Positions 1 to 6,716 of a DNA stretch of 19,641 bases are shown here, piece by piece (position 1 is the first letter of the stretch; every line of letters begins with the position of its first letter). Source of the DNA: Planctomycetota bacterium (GTDB taxonomy: Bacteria > Planctomycetota > Planctomycetia > Pirellulales > Lacipirellulaceae); assembly GCA_013151315.1 (NCBI GenBank), contig JAADIN010000061.1:1-19641 (forward strand), read 5' to 3'. The notes below the pieces were generated by a model, which saw only the letters and a program-made list of their open reading frames with translations, had not been told where the DNA came from and did not search any database. The position numbers and the translations under genes were made by a program.

Positions 1-115
1 CCCCTTCGACATTATTATTGCCGGCCGCATCGAGGCCTGCACGAGCGTAAACGCGCGCAAGTTTCTCGATATCAACATCGAAAACGGTGTCTTTGGTAGA
101 GGATTCGTCGGTCAT
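1..115 (-). CDS. atpH: F1Fo ATP synthase subunit delta, N-terminal fragment
   Basis: The first 38 residues are visible, starting at an ATG whose complement lies at 113-115; the rest is beyond the left edge. The segment RVYARAGLDAAG resembles the conserved opening helix of delta subunits (usually YA.AL...A). Delta forms the top of the peripheral stalk that ties the F1 head to subunit b. Position supports the call: it lies 14 bases downstream of the atpF stop in an atpZ-I-B-E-F-H order. The acidic leader before the helix (MTDESSTKD) is not diagnostic. Identification rests on context plus a short motif. Confidence 0.8.
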   Translation of the reverse strand, partial: MTDESSTKDTVFDVDIEKLARVYARAGLDAAGNNNVEG

Positions 116-129
116 GGCGATTGCTAAAC

Positions 130-810
130 TTAGTTCTTACTGGGACTGCTGGCCGCGAGAGTGCTCAGAGCATCACGCACGAGTTGGGCCTGTTGATCGG
201 CAGAGATATTCTGCTTCACCACCTTGCCAGCCAAGTCGACTGCCAAGTTGGCGCTCGACTCGGCCAAGGTTTTCAGCGCCGTATCGGCCGCACGTTGAAC
301 ATCTCGCAAAGCTCGATCGCGTTCTTGGTCCGACGCCTGTTTTGCCTCGGCGATGATCTGGCCCTTGGTATGTTCGGCATCCCGCCGGGCTTCCTCCATA
401 AGCTCTCGCACCTCGTCGGCAGCACGGGCCAACTTGGCCTCATGCTCGGCAAGCAATTGCTTGGCCTCGTCATGCTTGGAAGCGGCGTCGGCAATGTTGC
501 CTTCGATCCGCTTTTCACGCTCGTCGAGGGCAGAAGCAATCTGCGGCCAAGCGGTTTTCCCGAGCACAAACAACAAGACGGCAAAGATCACCCCGGTCCA
601 AATTGCCAGATCGATATCGATGGCAAGAGGATTGGGCTTTCCGCCGTCGTGGTCTGCTTCCTCATGATGGGCATCATCGCCTTCGCTTTGATGCGCATCA
701 TGCGAGTCGTCTGCGCAAGCCACTTGTTGGCCAATCGACCCCATAGCGACACACGCTGCGACAAACAGGAGTGGAAATACTCGGTGAAAACTCATGCGAA
801 ATACTTTCAT
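130..810 (-). CDS. atpF: F1Fo ATP synthase subunit b with export-like N-terminus
   Basis: 226 residues. A membrane segment at about 66-84 (IWTGVIFAVLLFVLGKTAW) is followed by a long charged amphipathic helix (about 95-200, ALDEREKRIEGNIADA onward), the normal b-subunit plan of membrane anchor plus peripheral-stalk coiled coil. It is longer than the usual 150-170 residues. Before the anchor there is a basic start, a hydrophobic run (11-27), a possible cleavage site at VACA/DD (after residue 33), then an acidic His-rich stretch (about 34-57, with HDAH, DDAHHEEADHD). If the leader is cleaved, the mature N-terminus is on the outer face, matching b topology. VAAC at 17-20 could alternatively be read as a lipobox. 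A second ATG at 795 (residue 6) is also possible; neither start has a clear ribosome binding site. Confidence 0.92.
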   Translation of the reverse strand: MKVFRMSFHRVFPLLFVAACVAMGSIGQQVACADDSHDAHQSEGDDAHHEEADHDGGKPNPLAIDIDLAIWTGVIFAVLLFVLGKTAWPQIASALDEREKRIEGNIADAASKHDEAKQLLAEHEAKLARAADEVRELMEEARRDAEHTKGQIIAEAKQASDQERDRALRDVQRAADTALKTLAESSANLAVDLAGKVVKQNISADQQAQLVRDALSTLAASSPSKN

Positions 811-856
811 CGCTTGTTACTCAAATCATCCAAAACAGAGCACACAGAACCAAGTG

Positions 857-1174
857 CTAGTTAAACAACATACAAACGATCAAAGCAAAGAACGTCGCAC
901 CTTCGATCAGGGCAGCCGAAATAATCATGGCAGTTTGGATGTTTCCAGCAGCCTCAGGCTGTCGCGACATGCTCTCAACGGCCTGACCACCAATTCGGCC
1001 AATACCCAGAGCAGCACCAATGATCACCAAACCAGCACCAAAGGCAGCCCCTAAATTCATGCTGAAGCCAGCAGCGGCAGCGGCGGGAGCAGCATCTGCA
1101 TCTTGGGCCATAACAGGACCAACAAGTACGAAGGCGGCCAAACAAAAAACGAGTACTTTCATCATCTTAAACAC
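857..1174 (-). CDS. atpE: F1Fo ATP synthase subunit c (proteolipid) with leader peptide
   Basis: Rotor-ring subunit of Fo. Two transmembrane helices are clear: a glycine-rich first helix (GAAFGAGLVIIGAALGIG), a polar loop with the conserved RQPEAAG, and a second helix with the ion-binding glutamate in SAALIEGATFFAL (Glu at about residue 91). The residues after this Glu (GATFF) do not match the EST..Y pattern of sodium-type rings, so protons are the likely ion. I chose the GTG at 1174 because AGGAG lies 8 bases upstream; ATGs at 1165 and 1162 are alternatives, and a reading from 1240 is too long. The N-terminus (KMMKVLVFCLAAFVLVG, then PVMA/QD) reads as a signal peptide, followed by an Ala-rich spacer. 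Mature size would be near the usual 80 residues. Confidence 0.93.
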   Translation of the reverse strand: MFKMMKVLVFCLAAFVLVGPVMAQDADAAPAAAAAGFSMNLGAAFGAGLVIIGAALGIGRIGGQAVESMSRQPEAAGNIQTAMIISAALIEGATFFALIVCMLFN

Positions 1175-1182
1175 GGCGAAAA

Positions 1183-1187
1183 CTCCT
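1183..1187 (-). promoter_or_regulatory. Shine-Dalgarno site of atpE
   Basis: AGGAG on the minus strand, 8 bases before a GTG at 1174. It is the only good ribosome binding site near this gene and favours the GTG over the ATGs at 1165 and 1162. Subunit c is needed in many copies per complex, so a stronger site here than in neighbouring atp genes would make sense. Confidence 0.6.
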
Positions 1188-1251
1188 ACGTCTGAGAAAA
1201 CTGTGAAAACTACTTTTAGTAACAATAGCTGAGACGACATTGCTTTGCGGG

Positions 1252-2154
1252 TCAGTGCGGCGGATGCACGGCAGCCCCGATAAACAACGCCGACAAAAAG
1301 GTGAAAATGTATGCCTGCAAAAAGGCAACAAACAACTCAAGCAAACTTAGCGCGGTACCGCCCAATACGCTGGCCAACGTCACGGTTCCCCAAATCCCGG
1401 TGCCGGCTGCAGCACTGGCACCTATGAAACCAACAATCACGGCCAACACCACATGGCCGGCCATCATATTGGCCAGCAACCGAATGGCCAAGACGCCGTG
1501 CTTGATAAATAGGCCCAGCACTTCAATCACAAAAATCATTGGAATCAAAAGCACGGCGACAGGTCCGGGGAGATCCATGTGCGGGACTTGGGCTTTCCAA
1601 AAACCGACCACTCCCAACTTGGCCATGCCCGAGCCGACCACGACACAAAATGTAACCATCGCCAAAGCCCCCGTCACGGCAAGCGCCCCCGTGGGAGAAC
1701 CCATCCAGGGAACCATTCCGATCAAGTTGCACCCAAGGACAAACAGAAAAATGGTCCACAAAAATGGCATGAATCGGTCGGCATCGTGCTTCCCAATGCA
1801 AGGCCGCGCAACCTCATCGCGGATGAACAACAAAAAGACCTCAAGGATATTCCAAAGACGCCCTCGGGCACTGGTACCTCCCTTGAGGCTCTTGGCCAAC
1901 CCGATAAAGCAGACCGCGATGATAATCGCAACGACCAACTCAAGGACCATGAACTTCGTGATCATCAGATCGAGCGGCTGAATCGTATTATCAATCAGCT
2001 CGTTGCCTGTGTTCATCTCGATCAGCGGCTCATCCAACTTCAGCGGCTGAGGGATGGAGACATGGCCATGGGGCGCAAGAAAACGCGGGACGTGGAAAAA
2101 ATCCGCGTCCTCGACGTGACTAAATAGTTCATTGGGATCTAAAGCGTCTGCCAT
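1252..2154 (-). CDS. atpB: F1Fo ATP synthase subunit a
   Basis: 300 residues, multi-pass membrane protein forming the two half-channels beside the c ring. The essential arginine is in IRLLANMMAGH (Arg225), with the typical GH after it. The earlier ..FLFVLGCNLIGMVPW segment (about 133-150) and the C-terminal LLELFVAFLQAYIFTFLSALFI-type helix (about 271-291) are standard subunit-a signatures. A hydrophilic N-terminal stretch of about 60 residues with several His and Asp precedes the first helix. It ends 77 bases before the atpE GTG start and begins 24 bases after the AtpI-like gene. Start ATG at 2154 has no obvious ribosome binding site. Confidence 0.96.
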   Translation of the reverse strand: MADALDPNELFSHVEDADFFHVPRFLAPHGHVSIPQPLKLDEPLIEMNTGNELIDNTIQPLDLMITKFMVLELVVAIIIAVCFIGLAKSLKGGTSARGRLWNILEVFLLFIRDEVARPCIGKHDADRFMPFLWTIFLFVLGCNLIGMVPWMGSPTGALAVTGALAMVTFCVVVGSGMAKLGVVGFWKAQVPHMDLPGPVAVLLIPMIFVIEVLGLFIKHGVLAIRLLANMMAGHVVLAVIVGFIGASAAAGTGIWGTVTLASVLGGTALSLLELFVAFLQAYIFTFLSALFIGAAVHPPH

Positions 2155-2178
2155 GAAATACGTCTTATTTGTGCAAAC

Positions 2179-2598
2179 CTATCGCTTGGGCTGAACGAGC
2201 CGAACCGACAAGTAGGTTTCCAGTGCCAAAGTAACCATATAAAAAAGAAGCAAATAAACGATGAAGCTAAAATATTCGGCCCCGGTTGATCGCAACGACA
2301 ATGCGAGGCAAATCACAAGCGGTGGTAAAAGTCGTAATCCCATCGAAAACAAAAGGCCGAATAATACTTGATTCGAATCGGTACTTTGCGAAGTAAACCA
2401 CAAGGCCACCAATCCGGGCAACAAGCAAATCACCGCAGCGATCGTTACTTCGATTGCTCCAGTAGCCCCGCTATTCCAAAGAGCGAAAGGCATAAGCAAC
2501 ACCAACAGGGCCCCAATCGCGCACGTCAACCAAGTTGCACAACGCAGGTAGGCACTATCACGCCAATAAGCCGTCAAATTCACGGCGGTTTCACTCAC
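2179..2598 (-). CDS. AtpI-like small membrane protein of the atp operon
   Basis: 139 residues with four predicted membrane segments (roughly 22-42, 48-68, 78-100, 107-127) and little else. By position, between atpZ and atpB, it is the expected place for the ATP synthase I chain (AtpI), a poorly conserved protein thought to help Fo assembly or magnesium handling. The third helix carries a conserved-looking arginine (SMGLRLLPPLVICLAL), as in AtpI-type proteins. Start is a GTG with a GAGG about 11 bases upstream. Sequence alone does not identify it firmly; the operon context carries most of the weight. Confidence 0.7.
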   Translation of the reverse strand: MSETAVNLTAYWRDSAYLRCATWLTCAIGALLVLLMPFALWNSGATGAIEVTIAAVICLLPGLVALWFTSQSTDSNQVLFGLLFSMGLRLLPPLVICLALSLRSTGAEYFSFIVYLLLFYMVTLALETYLSVRLVQPKR

Positions 2599-2635
2599 GA
2601 CCGCGGTTTCCTCTTCTTGTCTTCTGATGGACGTT

Positions 2636-2896
2636 TTAACGCTCGTTTTTTGCGTTGTCTTTCCGCGTCAAGGCGATCAAATGCTTCATTGCAACGAAGC
2701 CACCAAGTGCGAATCCAACAAGCATGAACAAAACTTTGGTGCCTAACTTCCCATCAATCCAATAACCGGCCAAACCGGGTAAAACCATTTCCAAAGAAAC
2801 CGTCATAATGCGGGATGACCATTGGGCAGCCCGGGCGGCTGGCGAACGATCATCTGGCGAGGCGGGTTGTTTAGGGATATTGGAGTGCTTGGGCAT
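2636..2896 (-). CDS. atpZ: AtpZ/AtpI-type F1Fo ATPase accessory protein
   Basis: 86 residues, first gene of the atp operon. After a hydrophilic Pro/Ser-rich N-terminus (1-25) there are two membrane segments, with the family pattern MVLPGLAGYWIDGKLGTK at about 37-54 (glycine, tryptophan, aspartate turn) and then VLFMLVGFALGGFVAMKHLI. This matches the F0F1-ATPase subunit family of AtpZ, which in other bacteria works with AtpI in Fo assembly or Mg/Ca transport. A GAGG lies 6 bases before the ATG, which supports the start. The gap to the next gene is 37 bases. Confidence 0.82.
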   Translation of the reverse strand: MPKHSNIPKQPASPDDRSPAARAAQWSSRIMTVSLEMVLPGLAGYWIDGKLGTKVLFMLVGFALGGFVAMKHLIALTRKDNAKNER

Positions 2897-3075
2897 GCGG
2901 CCCCTCTACATCCTCGTATCGCGACGTATTGCTAAACGCGCGTGCGAGACGGCCTAATCTAATTCCCCTACTACAGAGCGCGAAGGGGGATTCGTGCATT
3001 TTTTCACAAAGTCTTGGAAATTGTCATAAACCATTTGATGAAAAGGGTTTAGGGATCTATTAAATTAGCCCTGCC

Positions 3076-3162
3076 GTAGGCCGGAACGAGTTTCACGAGT
3101 TCCGGCATTGCTTCAACCTGGAAGATGAACCGCGCCGGAACTCACTGAGCTCGTTCCGGCCT
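3076..3162. repeat. REP-like inverted pair of palindromes with GTAG head
   Basis: Two hairpins in opposite orientation. The first has stem gccggaac (3080-3087) with gttccggc (3099-3106), preceded directly by GTAG (3076-3079). The second has gccggaac (3134-3141) with gttccggc (3153-3160). The outer arms also match each other over 13 bases (3078-3090 and 3150-3162), so the whole can fold as one long stem or as two small ones. A GTAG head beside a short palindrome, in inverted pairs, is the layout of REP/BIME elements mobilised by RAYT transposases. No RAYT gene is in the window. Confidence 0.7.
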
Positions 3163-3232
3163 GTTTGTCAAAACATCAAGCGGTAAACCTTTTCTATCAT
3201 TAGACTTACATCCACAAGTAATCATCGAAAAT

Positions 3233-3260
3233 TTGCATTTTCGGCCTGTTCGACTAAGAT
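3233..3260 (+). promoter_or_regulatory. candidate sigma70-type promoter of the DUF4912 gene
   Basis: TTGCAT (3233-3238), 16-base spacer, TAAGAT (3255-3260), about 108 bases before the ATG at 3368. Each box matches the consensus at four of six positions. The -35 lies within a perfect 7-base inverted repeat. By-eye match only. Confidence 0.3.
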
Positions 3261-3367
3261 GAATTATGGGGAATGTACAGTTTGAAGCTATCGAGCAAGC
3301 GGTTTTTCGGTTGCCTTCCCCAGCCGCCTTGGTTCCCTCCTGATTGGCCAGAAAGAGTAGAAAAGGT

Positions 3368-4483
3368 ATGACAGTTGCCTCATTACGGTCGCAAACGGCC
3401 AAAGATTTAGCACAAATGGCTCGCCAAAACGGCGTCGCCGGTTGGCACTCGATGCGCAAAGAAGAATTGGTCGTCGCACTCTCGCGACTGTCACTCAAAC
3501 GCGCTTCCGCACCCCAGAATGGCATCTCCTTGAAGCGTCGCCCAAGTGAAAAGCAGACGCACCCCCCCAATCCGCGGATCAGACGAAAGATCGACCAACT
3601 GCACCGCAAGCTCGCGACCGTCAAAAACCTTGCCTCGAGTACGAGTAAGACCGGTCCCTCAAAAACTACGTCCTCAAAAGCTACGTCCTCAAAAACGAAG
3701 GAAGACCGGCTTGTCGTGATGGTTCGCGACCCCTATTGGCTCCATGCGTTTTGGGAACTTTCCGAACGGAGTGTCGAGCGGGCAAAGGCGGCCATGGGGA
3801 CACGCTGGCATGGCGCGCAACCCACGCTCCGTTTGTTTCAAACCGAAGAAGCGGGCGCCTCGACCTATGCCAAAGACATCACCATTCATGGCGGGGTCAA
3901 CAATTGGTATATCGATGTCCAGAACCCTCCCTGCGACTTCAAAATGGAAATCGGCTACTTGGCCGAAGACGGGTCGTTTTACTGCTTGGCGCGAAGCAAC
4001 ACGGTCCAAACGCCCCCTGCGGGTACCAGCGACGCAGTCGACGACAACTGGTCGGACGTTGCCGAGCAGGCCGATCGTATCTATGCCATGAGCGGCGGCT
4101 ATTCTCCTTCGGGTACCAGCCGAGAGCTCCAAGAGTTGCTCGAAGAGCGATTGCGCAAGCCGCTCGGTTCTCCCATGACCACCCGCTTTGGGACCGGTGC
4201 CATTGATCTGAGCCACGCCGAGGAGATGCCCTTCGCCCTCGACGCAGAAATCATTGTCTACGGCGCGGCCGACCGCGATGCTCACGTCACGCTCAAAGGC
4301 GAGCCCGTCCAGCTGCGTGAAGATGGCACATTTGCCGTCCGCCTGAGCTTGCCTGACAAACGTCAGGTCATTCCTGTCGTGGCAAGTTCCAGCGATGGGG
4401 TCGAACAACGAACCATCATCTTGGCGGTTGAGCGAAACACGAAGACCATGGAACGCGTAGTCCGCGACGTGACCGCAAAGTAA
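3368..4483 (+). CDS. Rho_N-like plus DUF4912 domain protein
   Basis: 371 residues. Residues 4-42 (LRSQTAKDLAQMARQNGVAG...MRKEELVVAL) look like the SAP-like Rho N-terminal helix pair. A basic Ser/Thr/Lys linker (about 43-112) follows, including a tandem SKTTS/SKATS/SKT repeat. Then comes a DUF4912-type domain at about 115-235 (VVMVRDPYWLHAFWELS, later NNWYIDVQNPPCDF and MEIGYLAEDGSFYCLARS), and a C-terminal beta-rich segment at about 288-357. No signal peptide or membrane segment. The function of DUF4912 proteins is not established; a Rho_N-like module suggests nucleic acid contact, which is inference. Reading could begin at TTG 3344, but ATG 3368 with AAAAGG just before it fits the Rho_N start better. 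Confidence 0.8.
   Translation: MTVASLRSQTAKDLAQMARQNGVAGWHSMRKEELVVALSRLSLKRASAPQNGISLKRRPSEKQTHPPNPRIRRKIDQLHRKLATVKNLASSTSKTGPSKTTSSKATSSKTKEDRLVVMVRDPYWLHAFWELSERSVERAKAAMGTRWHGAQPTLRLFQTEEAGASTYAKDITIHGGVNNWYIDVQNPPCDFKMEIGYLAEDGSFYCLARSNTVQTPPAGTSDAVDDNWSDVAEQADRIYAMSGGYSPSGTSRELQELLEERLRKPLGSPMTTRFGTGAIDLSHAEEMPFALDAEIIVYGAADRDAHVTLKGEPVQLREDGTFAVRLSLPDKRQVIPVVASSSDGVEQRTIILAVERNTKTMERVVRDVTAK
3659..3697 (+). repeat. 15-bp tandem repeat inside the DUF4912 gene linker
   Basis: Two full 15-base units (3659-3673, 3674-3688) differing at one base, plus a partial third (3689-3697). They encode the SKTTS-SKATS-SKT part of the flexible linker, so copy-number change would keep the frame. Confidence 0.75.
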
Positions 4484-4495
4484 GAGGCACCTCGC

Positions 4496-4583
4496 AAGCG
4501 AGCCGTGGCGTCCTCGCCCACGGTCTTTCGGGGATATTTCTTTCGGAGATACTGCCCGGGCTCAGGGACGAGCCGGCTCGCTT
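4496..4583. repeat. intergenic inverted repeats between DUF4912 gene and larE
   Basis: The 116-base gap holds a 9-base perfect inverted repeat (aagcgagcc at 4496-4504, ggctcgctt at 4575-4583) and a local 6-base hairpin (ccgtgg 4503-4508, ccacgg 4518-4523). No T-run follows the hairpin, so a terminator is not supported. It may be another degenerate palindromic element. Confidence 0.35.
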
Positions 4584-4599
4584 CCGCTAGAATAGTTCC

Positions 4600-5433
4600 A
4601 TGCCCTCCTCTCATGAACAGCTTGTTGATCTAATCGGCCAATTGCCGAGCGGGATGCTTGCCTTCTCCGGCGGGGTCGATAGTGCCGTCGTGGCCAAAGC
4701 CGCGTTCTTGGCCCTGGGAGATCGGGCCATTGCCGTCACGGGCGTCAGCGCGAGCCTTGCCTCGGGCGAACTCGAGACGGCTCGCCGCATTGCCAAGTCG
4801 ATCGGCATCCGCCACGAAACGCTTCCGACCGACGAACTCAGCAGCCCAAGCTACCTAGAGAATCAGCCCAATCGTTGTTGGCACTGCAAGACCGAGCTCT
4901 ACGACTGCCTGCGCGAGCTGGCCGATCGGCTAGGTTTTGATGTGCTGCTCAACGGTGCGAATGCCGACGACCAAGGTGACTTTCGACCGGGCATCCGAGC
5001 TGCCCTCGAGCATCAAGTGCGTAGCCCGCTGGCGGAATGTGGGTTCGACAAACAGACCGTGCGAGAGATCGCCAAGCACTGGGATTTGGAAGTTTGGGAC
5101 AAGCCGGCAACCCCTTGCCTCTCCAGCCGCGTGGTCTACGGGCTAAGCATTACGCCCGAGAGATTGGCCCGTATCGACGCGGCCGAGCAACTGCTCCGCG
5201 AGCTAGGGCTCCATACGGTACGAGTCCGCTACCACCACGACGATCTGGCTCGGCTGGAAGTCGCGATAGACGATCTTCCTCATCTGTGCGAAGGATCGGT
5301 ACGAAAACGCCTCGTCGACCAATTGCGAAAAATCGGCTTCCGCTACGTGACGATCGATCTCGAAGGTTTTCGCTCAGGCAGTTTTCAGCAGTTAGTTCCT
5401 GCCGAAGAACTCCTGCAAGGGCTAAACCGCTAA
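4600..5433 (+). CDS. larE: LarE-type ATP-dependent sacrificial sulfur transferase
   Basis: 277 residues, the usual LarE length. The PP-loop ATPase motif SGGVDS is at 23-28. Family features follow in order: NRCWHCKTELYD (Cys93, Cys96), LLNGANADDQGDFRPG (117-131), RSPLAE (141-146) and KPATPCLSSR with Cys173. LarE adenylates the pyridinium dicarboxylate made by LarB and transfers sulfur to it on the way to the nickel-pincer (NPN) cofactor of LarA enzymes. Cys173 aligns with the sacrificial cysteine of Lactobacillus LarE. The extra CxxC at 93-96 resembles the three-cysteine LarE type that holds an iron-sulfur cluster and can turn over repeatedly. A LarA-family gene lies 3.6 kb downstream. larB and larC are not in the window. 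Confidence 0.88.
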   Translation: MPSSHEQLVDLIGQLPSGMLAFSGGVDSAVVAKAAFLALGDRAIAVTGVSASLASGELETARRIAKSIGIRHETLPTDELSSPSYLENQPNRCWHCKTELYDCLRELADRLGFDVLLNGANADDQGDFRPGIRAALEHQVRSPLAECGFDKQTVREIAKHWDLEVWDKPATPCLSSRVVYGLSITPERLARIDAAEQLLRELGLHTVRVRYHHDDLARLEVAIDDLPHLCEGSVRKRLVDQLRKIGFRYVTIDLEGFRSGSFQQLVPAEELLQGLNR

Positions 5434-5443
5434 AAGCTAATCG

Positions 5444-6133
5444 CTATGTCCTATGATGCCGTCGCCGGATCGGCTGCCGACGTCGTGCTACGTTGCCGCC
5501 CGTGGAGAGGTAGCCGTACTGGATAGCAAACCACTCGGCATACCGCTCGCGATCGGTGTAACTCGTATTGCGGTCGTCGAGCAAATGGCCCAGCTCGTGA
5601 ATAAGGATGTTGTTAAGATAAAAATCCTCGATCGTCTCCTCGGTCCACTGCAAGCGCCAAACGCCCGGCCCAGGCCGATCCCAACGGCCGCCGTACATTT
5701 TGACTTCGTTCACAACTTCCGGTCGAGGCGGAGAGAAGAAAATCTCTTCGAGAGACTCTTCTAACGGGTAGAGGTAGAGTGCCGCGCCCCATTGCATTCC
5801 ATAACAAGGAAAACTCTGCTTCTTTCGCGTCATCTGACTCAGTTGCACAACTTCCAACCCGTCGAGGAATTGTTGAGGCACCGACTCGAGCCGTTCGCGG
5901 ATTTGCTCGGGCGTGACGACGTGACGGTGGTTTTCGCCCGCCTCTTGGACAACGATCTTGTAGTCGTCGCCCCGCTCGAGAGGCTCGTGCCAAGTCTCGG
6001 GCGGAGCGAACTCCTCGCGAACATTTCGCGATCCCATCAGCATGCGCCGCGCTCGCCGCGACCAACTGACGTGAGATTGCACCGCCTGACGTCTTGTCTG
6101 GCTTACCGAAGACTTTTGACGGCGTGATCTCAT
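5444..6133 (-). CDS. putative zinc peptidase (HELGH, gluzincin-like), unknown substrate
   Basis: 229 residues. The motif ILIHELGHLLDDR places HELGH at 179-183, and a third ligand candidate follows in ERYAEWFAIQYG (Glu200, 17 residues after the second His), the HExxH...E arrangement of gluzincins. Upstream are a charged region and an IFFSPPRPEVVNEVKMYGG segment I do not recognise. No signal peptide: the N-terminus (RSRRQKSSVSQTRRQ) and the C-terminal tail (ARRRQPIRRRHHRT) are both strongly basic, suggesting a cytoplasmic protein, perhaps touching nucleic acid. It faces larE convergently with only 10 bases between. The ATG at 6133 has GAGG 9 bases upstream, favouring it over Met31/Met33. Confidence 0.72.
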   Translation of the reverse strand: MRSRRQKSSVSQTRRQAVQSHVSWSRRARRMLMGSRNVREEFAPPETWHEPLERGDDYKIVVQEAGENHRHVVTPEQIRERLESVPQQFLDGLEVVQLSQMTRKKQSFPCYGMQWGAALYLYPLEESLEEIFFSPPRPEVVNEVKMYGGRWDRPGPGVWRLQWTEETIEDFYLNNILIHELGHLLDDRNTSYTDRERYAEWFAIQYGYLSTGGNVARRRQPIRRRHHRT

Positions 6134-6452
6134 CAGTGATTTCCTCGATGCAACCTGAATAAGTGTAGGGAGTTACCGCTGCGACGCGACGGAAATAAAC
6201 GATGCAAATAAACGTAGTCGGCAGACGTCGACGCAGGTGGTGGTCAACAGGCCTCGAACTGCTTATTCTATGGTAGGCAGGGCCTCGTGCCCGTTCCAAG
6301 CAATCGGCGCAACTACCTGTAACCAAAGGGCTTACAAAGTACCCCCAACCCCCTCTGTCGGGGTGTTTGGTGGAAATTTGGGCGGTCCTGGGAGTCCAGG
6401 ATCAGCTTGAAGCTTGATTTCAGGAGATGTCAGTTGTTCGAGAGACTTACCA
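6134..6452. other. divergent intergenic region, no gene seen
   Basis: 319 bases between the peptidase and glutaredoxin starts. It contains a direct repeat aaataaacg (twice near 6191-6211), and a perfect 6-base hairpin (tcctgg 6386-6391, ccagga 6396-6401, 4-base loop) about 50 bases before the glutaredoxin ATG with no T-run after it. No convincing promoter pair, RNA gene or ORF was found. Confidence 0.5.
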
Positions 6453-6680
6453 ATGGACGTAATCCTTTACACACGAACAGGTTGCCACTTGTGTGATGAC
6501 GCCCGACAGACTCTCGTTGAACATGGTCTCGAGCCGCAGTCGGTCGACATCGACACAGACCCCAAGCTGCGAGAACGGTTTGATACTTGTGTCCCGGTGG
6601 TGGAAATCGATGGCAAGGTCCGCTTTCGAGGCCGCGTCGAACCTGTCTTACTTCAACGCCTCCTGACGAACGCAAAATAG
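6453..6680 (+). CDS. glutaredoxin-like (DUF836 type) small thiol protein
   Basis: 75 residues from ATG 6453. The opening MDVILYTRTGCHLCDDA has the first strand and the CxxC redox pair (Cys11, Cys14) of the glutaredoxin fold. The cis-proline region is TCVPVVEIDGKVRFRG, and the end RVEPVLLQRLL forms the last helix. This fits the short glutaredoxin-like DUF836 family. Likely cytoplasmic thiol-disulfide exchange; partner unknown. A longer reading from TTG 6414 adds residues before the first strand that the fold does not need. The next gene, a TIGR04282 glycosyltransferase, starts 36 bases later in the same direction, so they are probably co-transcribed. The stop codon lies inside a dispersed palindromic element. 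Confidence 0.82.
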   Translation: MDVILYTRTGCHLCDDARQTLVEHGLEPQSVDIDTDPKLRERFDTCVPVVEIDGKVRFRGRVEPVLLQRLLTNAK

Positions 6681-6704
6681 CCGCGATGCGACGCATCGCC
6701 GGAG
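6677..6704 (+). repeat. 28-bp palindromic element, copy 1
   Basis: ATAGCC head, then an 8-base perfect stem around a single central A (6683-6690 with 6692-6699), then GCCGGAG-type end. Copy 2 is at 17030-17057. The two differ at only four positions, forming two compensated base pairs (G-C to C-G and C-G to T-A). Here it supplies the stop codon of the glutaredoxin-like gene and the ribosome binding site of the next gene. Confidence 0.8.
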
Positions 6705-6705
6705 G
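6701..6705 (+). promoter_or_regulatory. Shine-Dalgarno site within the palindromic element
   Basis: GGAGG, 11 bases before the GTG at 6717. Four of its five bases belong to the 28-bp element, so folding of the element could compete with ribosome access. Spacing is a little long. Confidence 0.45.
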
Positions 6706-6716
6706 AAAATTCGATC

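Larger units (their letters stand above)
2897..3367. other. divergent intergenic region between atp operon and DUF4912 gene
   Basis: 471 bases holding the upstream regions of two divergent units. On the atp side is an imperfect hairpin (2962-2969 with 2984-2991, C-run against G-run), which would lie in the atp leader or promoter; I could not fix a convincing promoter for atp. In the middle is a REP-like pair (3076-3162). On the right, a perfect 7-base inverted repeat (3226-3232 and 3237-3243, cgaaaat/attttcg, 4-base loop) overlaps the -35 of a candidate promoter and could be an operator. No coding sequence is supported here. Confidence 0.6.

Noticed and set aside
121..864. 247-residue plus-strand open frame over atpF
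   Set aside because: Antisense shadow of a clear b subunit in a continuous minus-strand atp operon; no motif or ribosome binding site.
1301..1981. 226-residue plus-strand open frame over atpB
   Set aside because: Antisense to the conserved subunit a, including its Arg225 region; composition is Thr/Asn/Pro-rich without domain content.
5613..6326. 237-residue minus-strand open frame overlapping the zinc-peptidase gene
   Set aside because: A different frame of the same strand. The other frame has HELGH plus Glu200 and a GAGG-supported start; this one has no recognisable motif.
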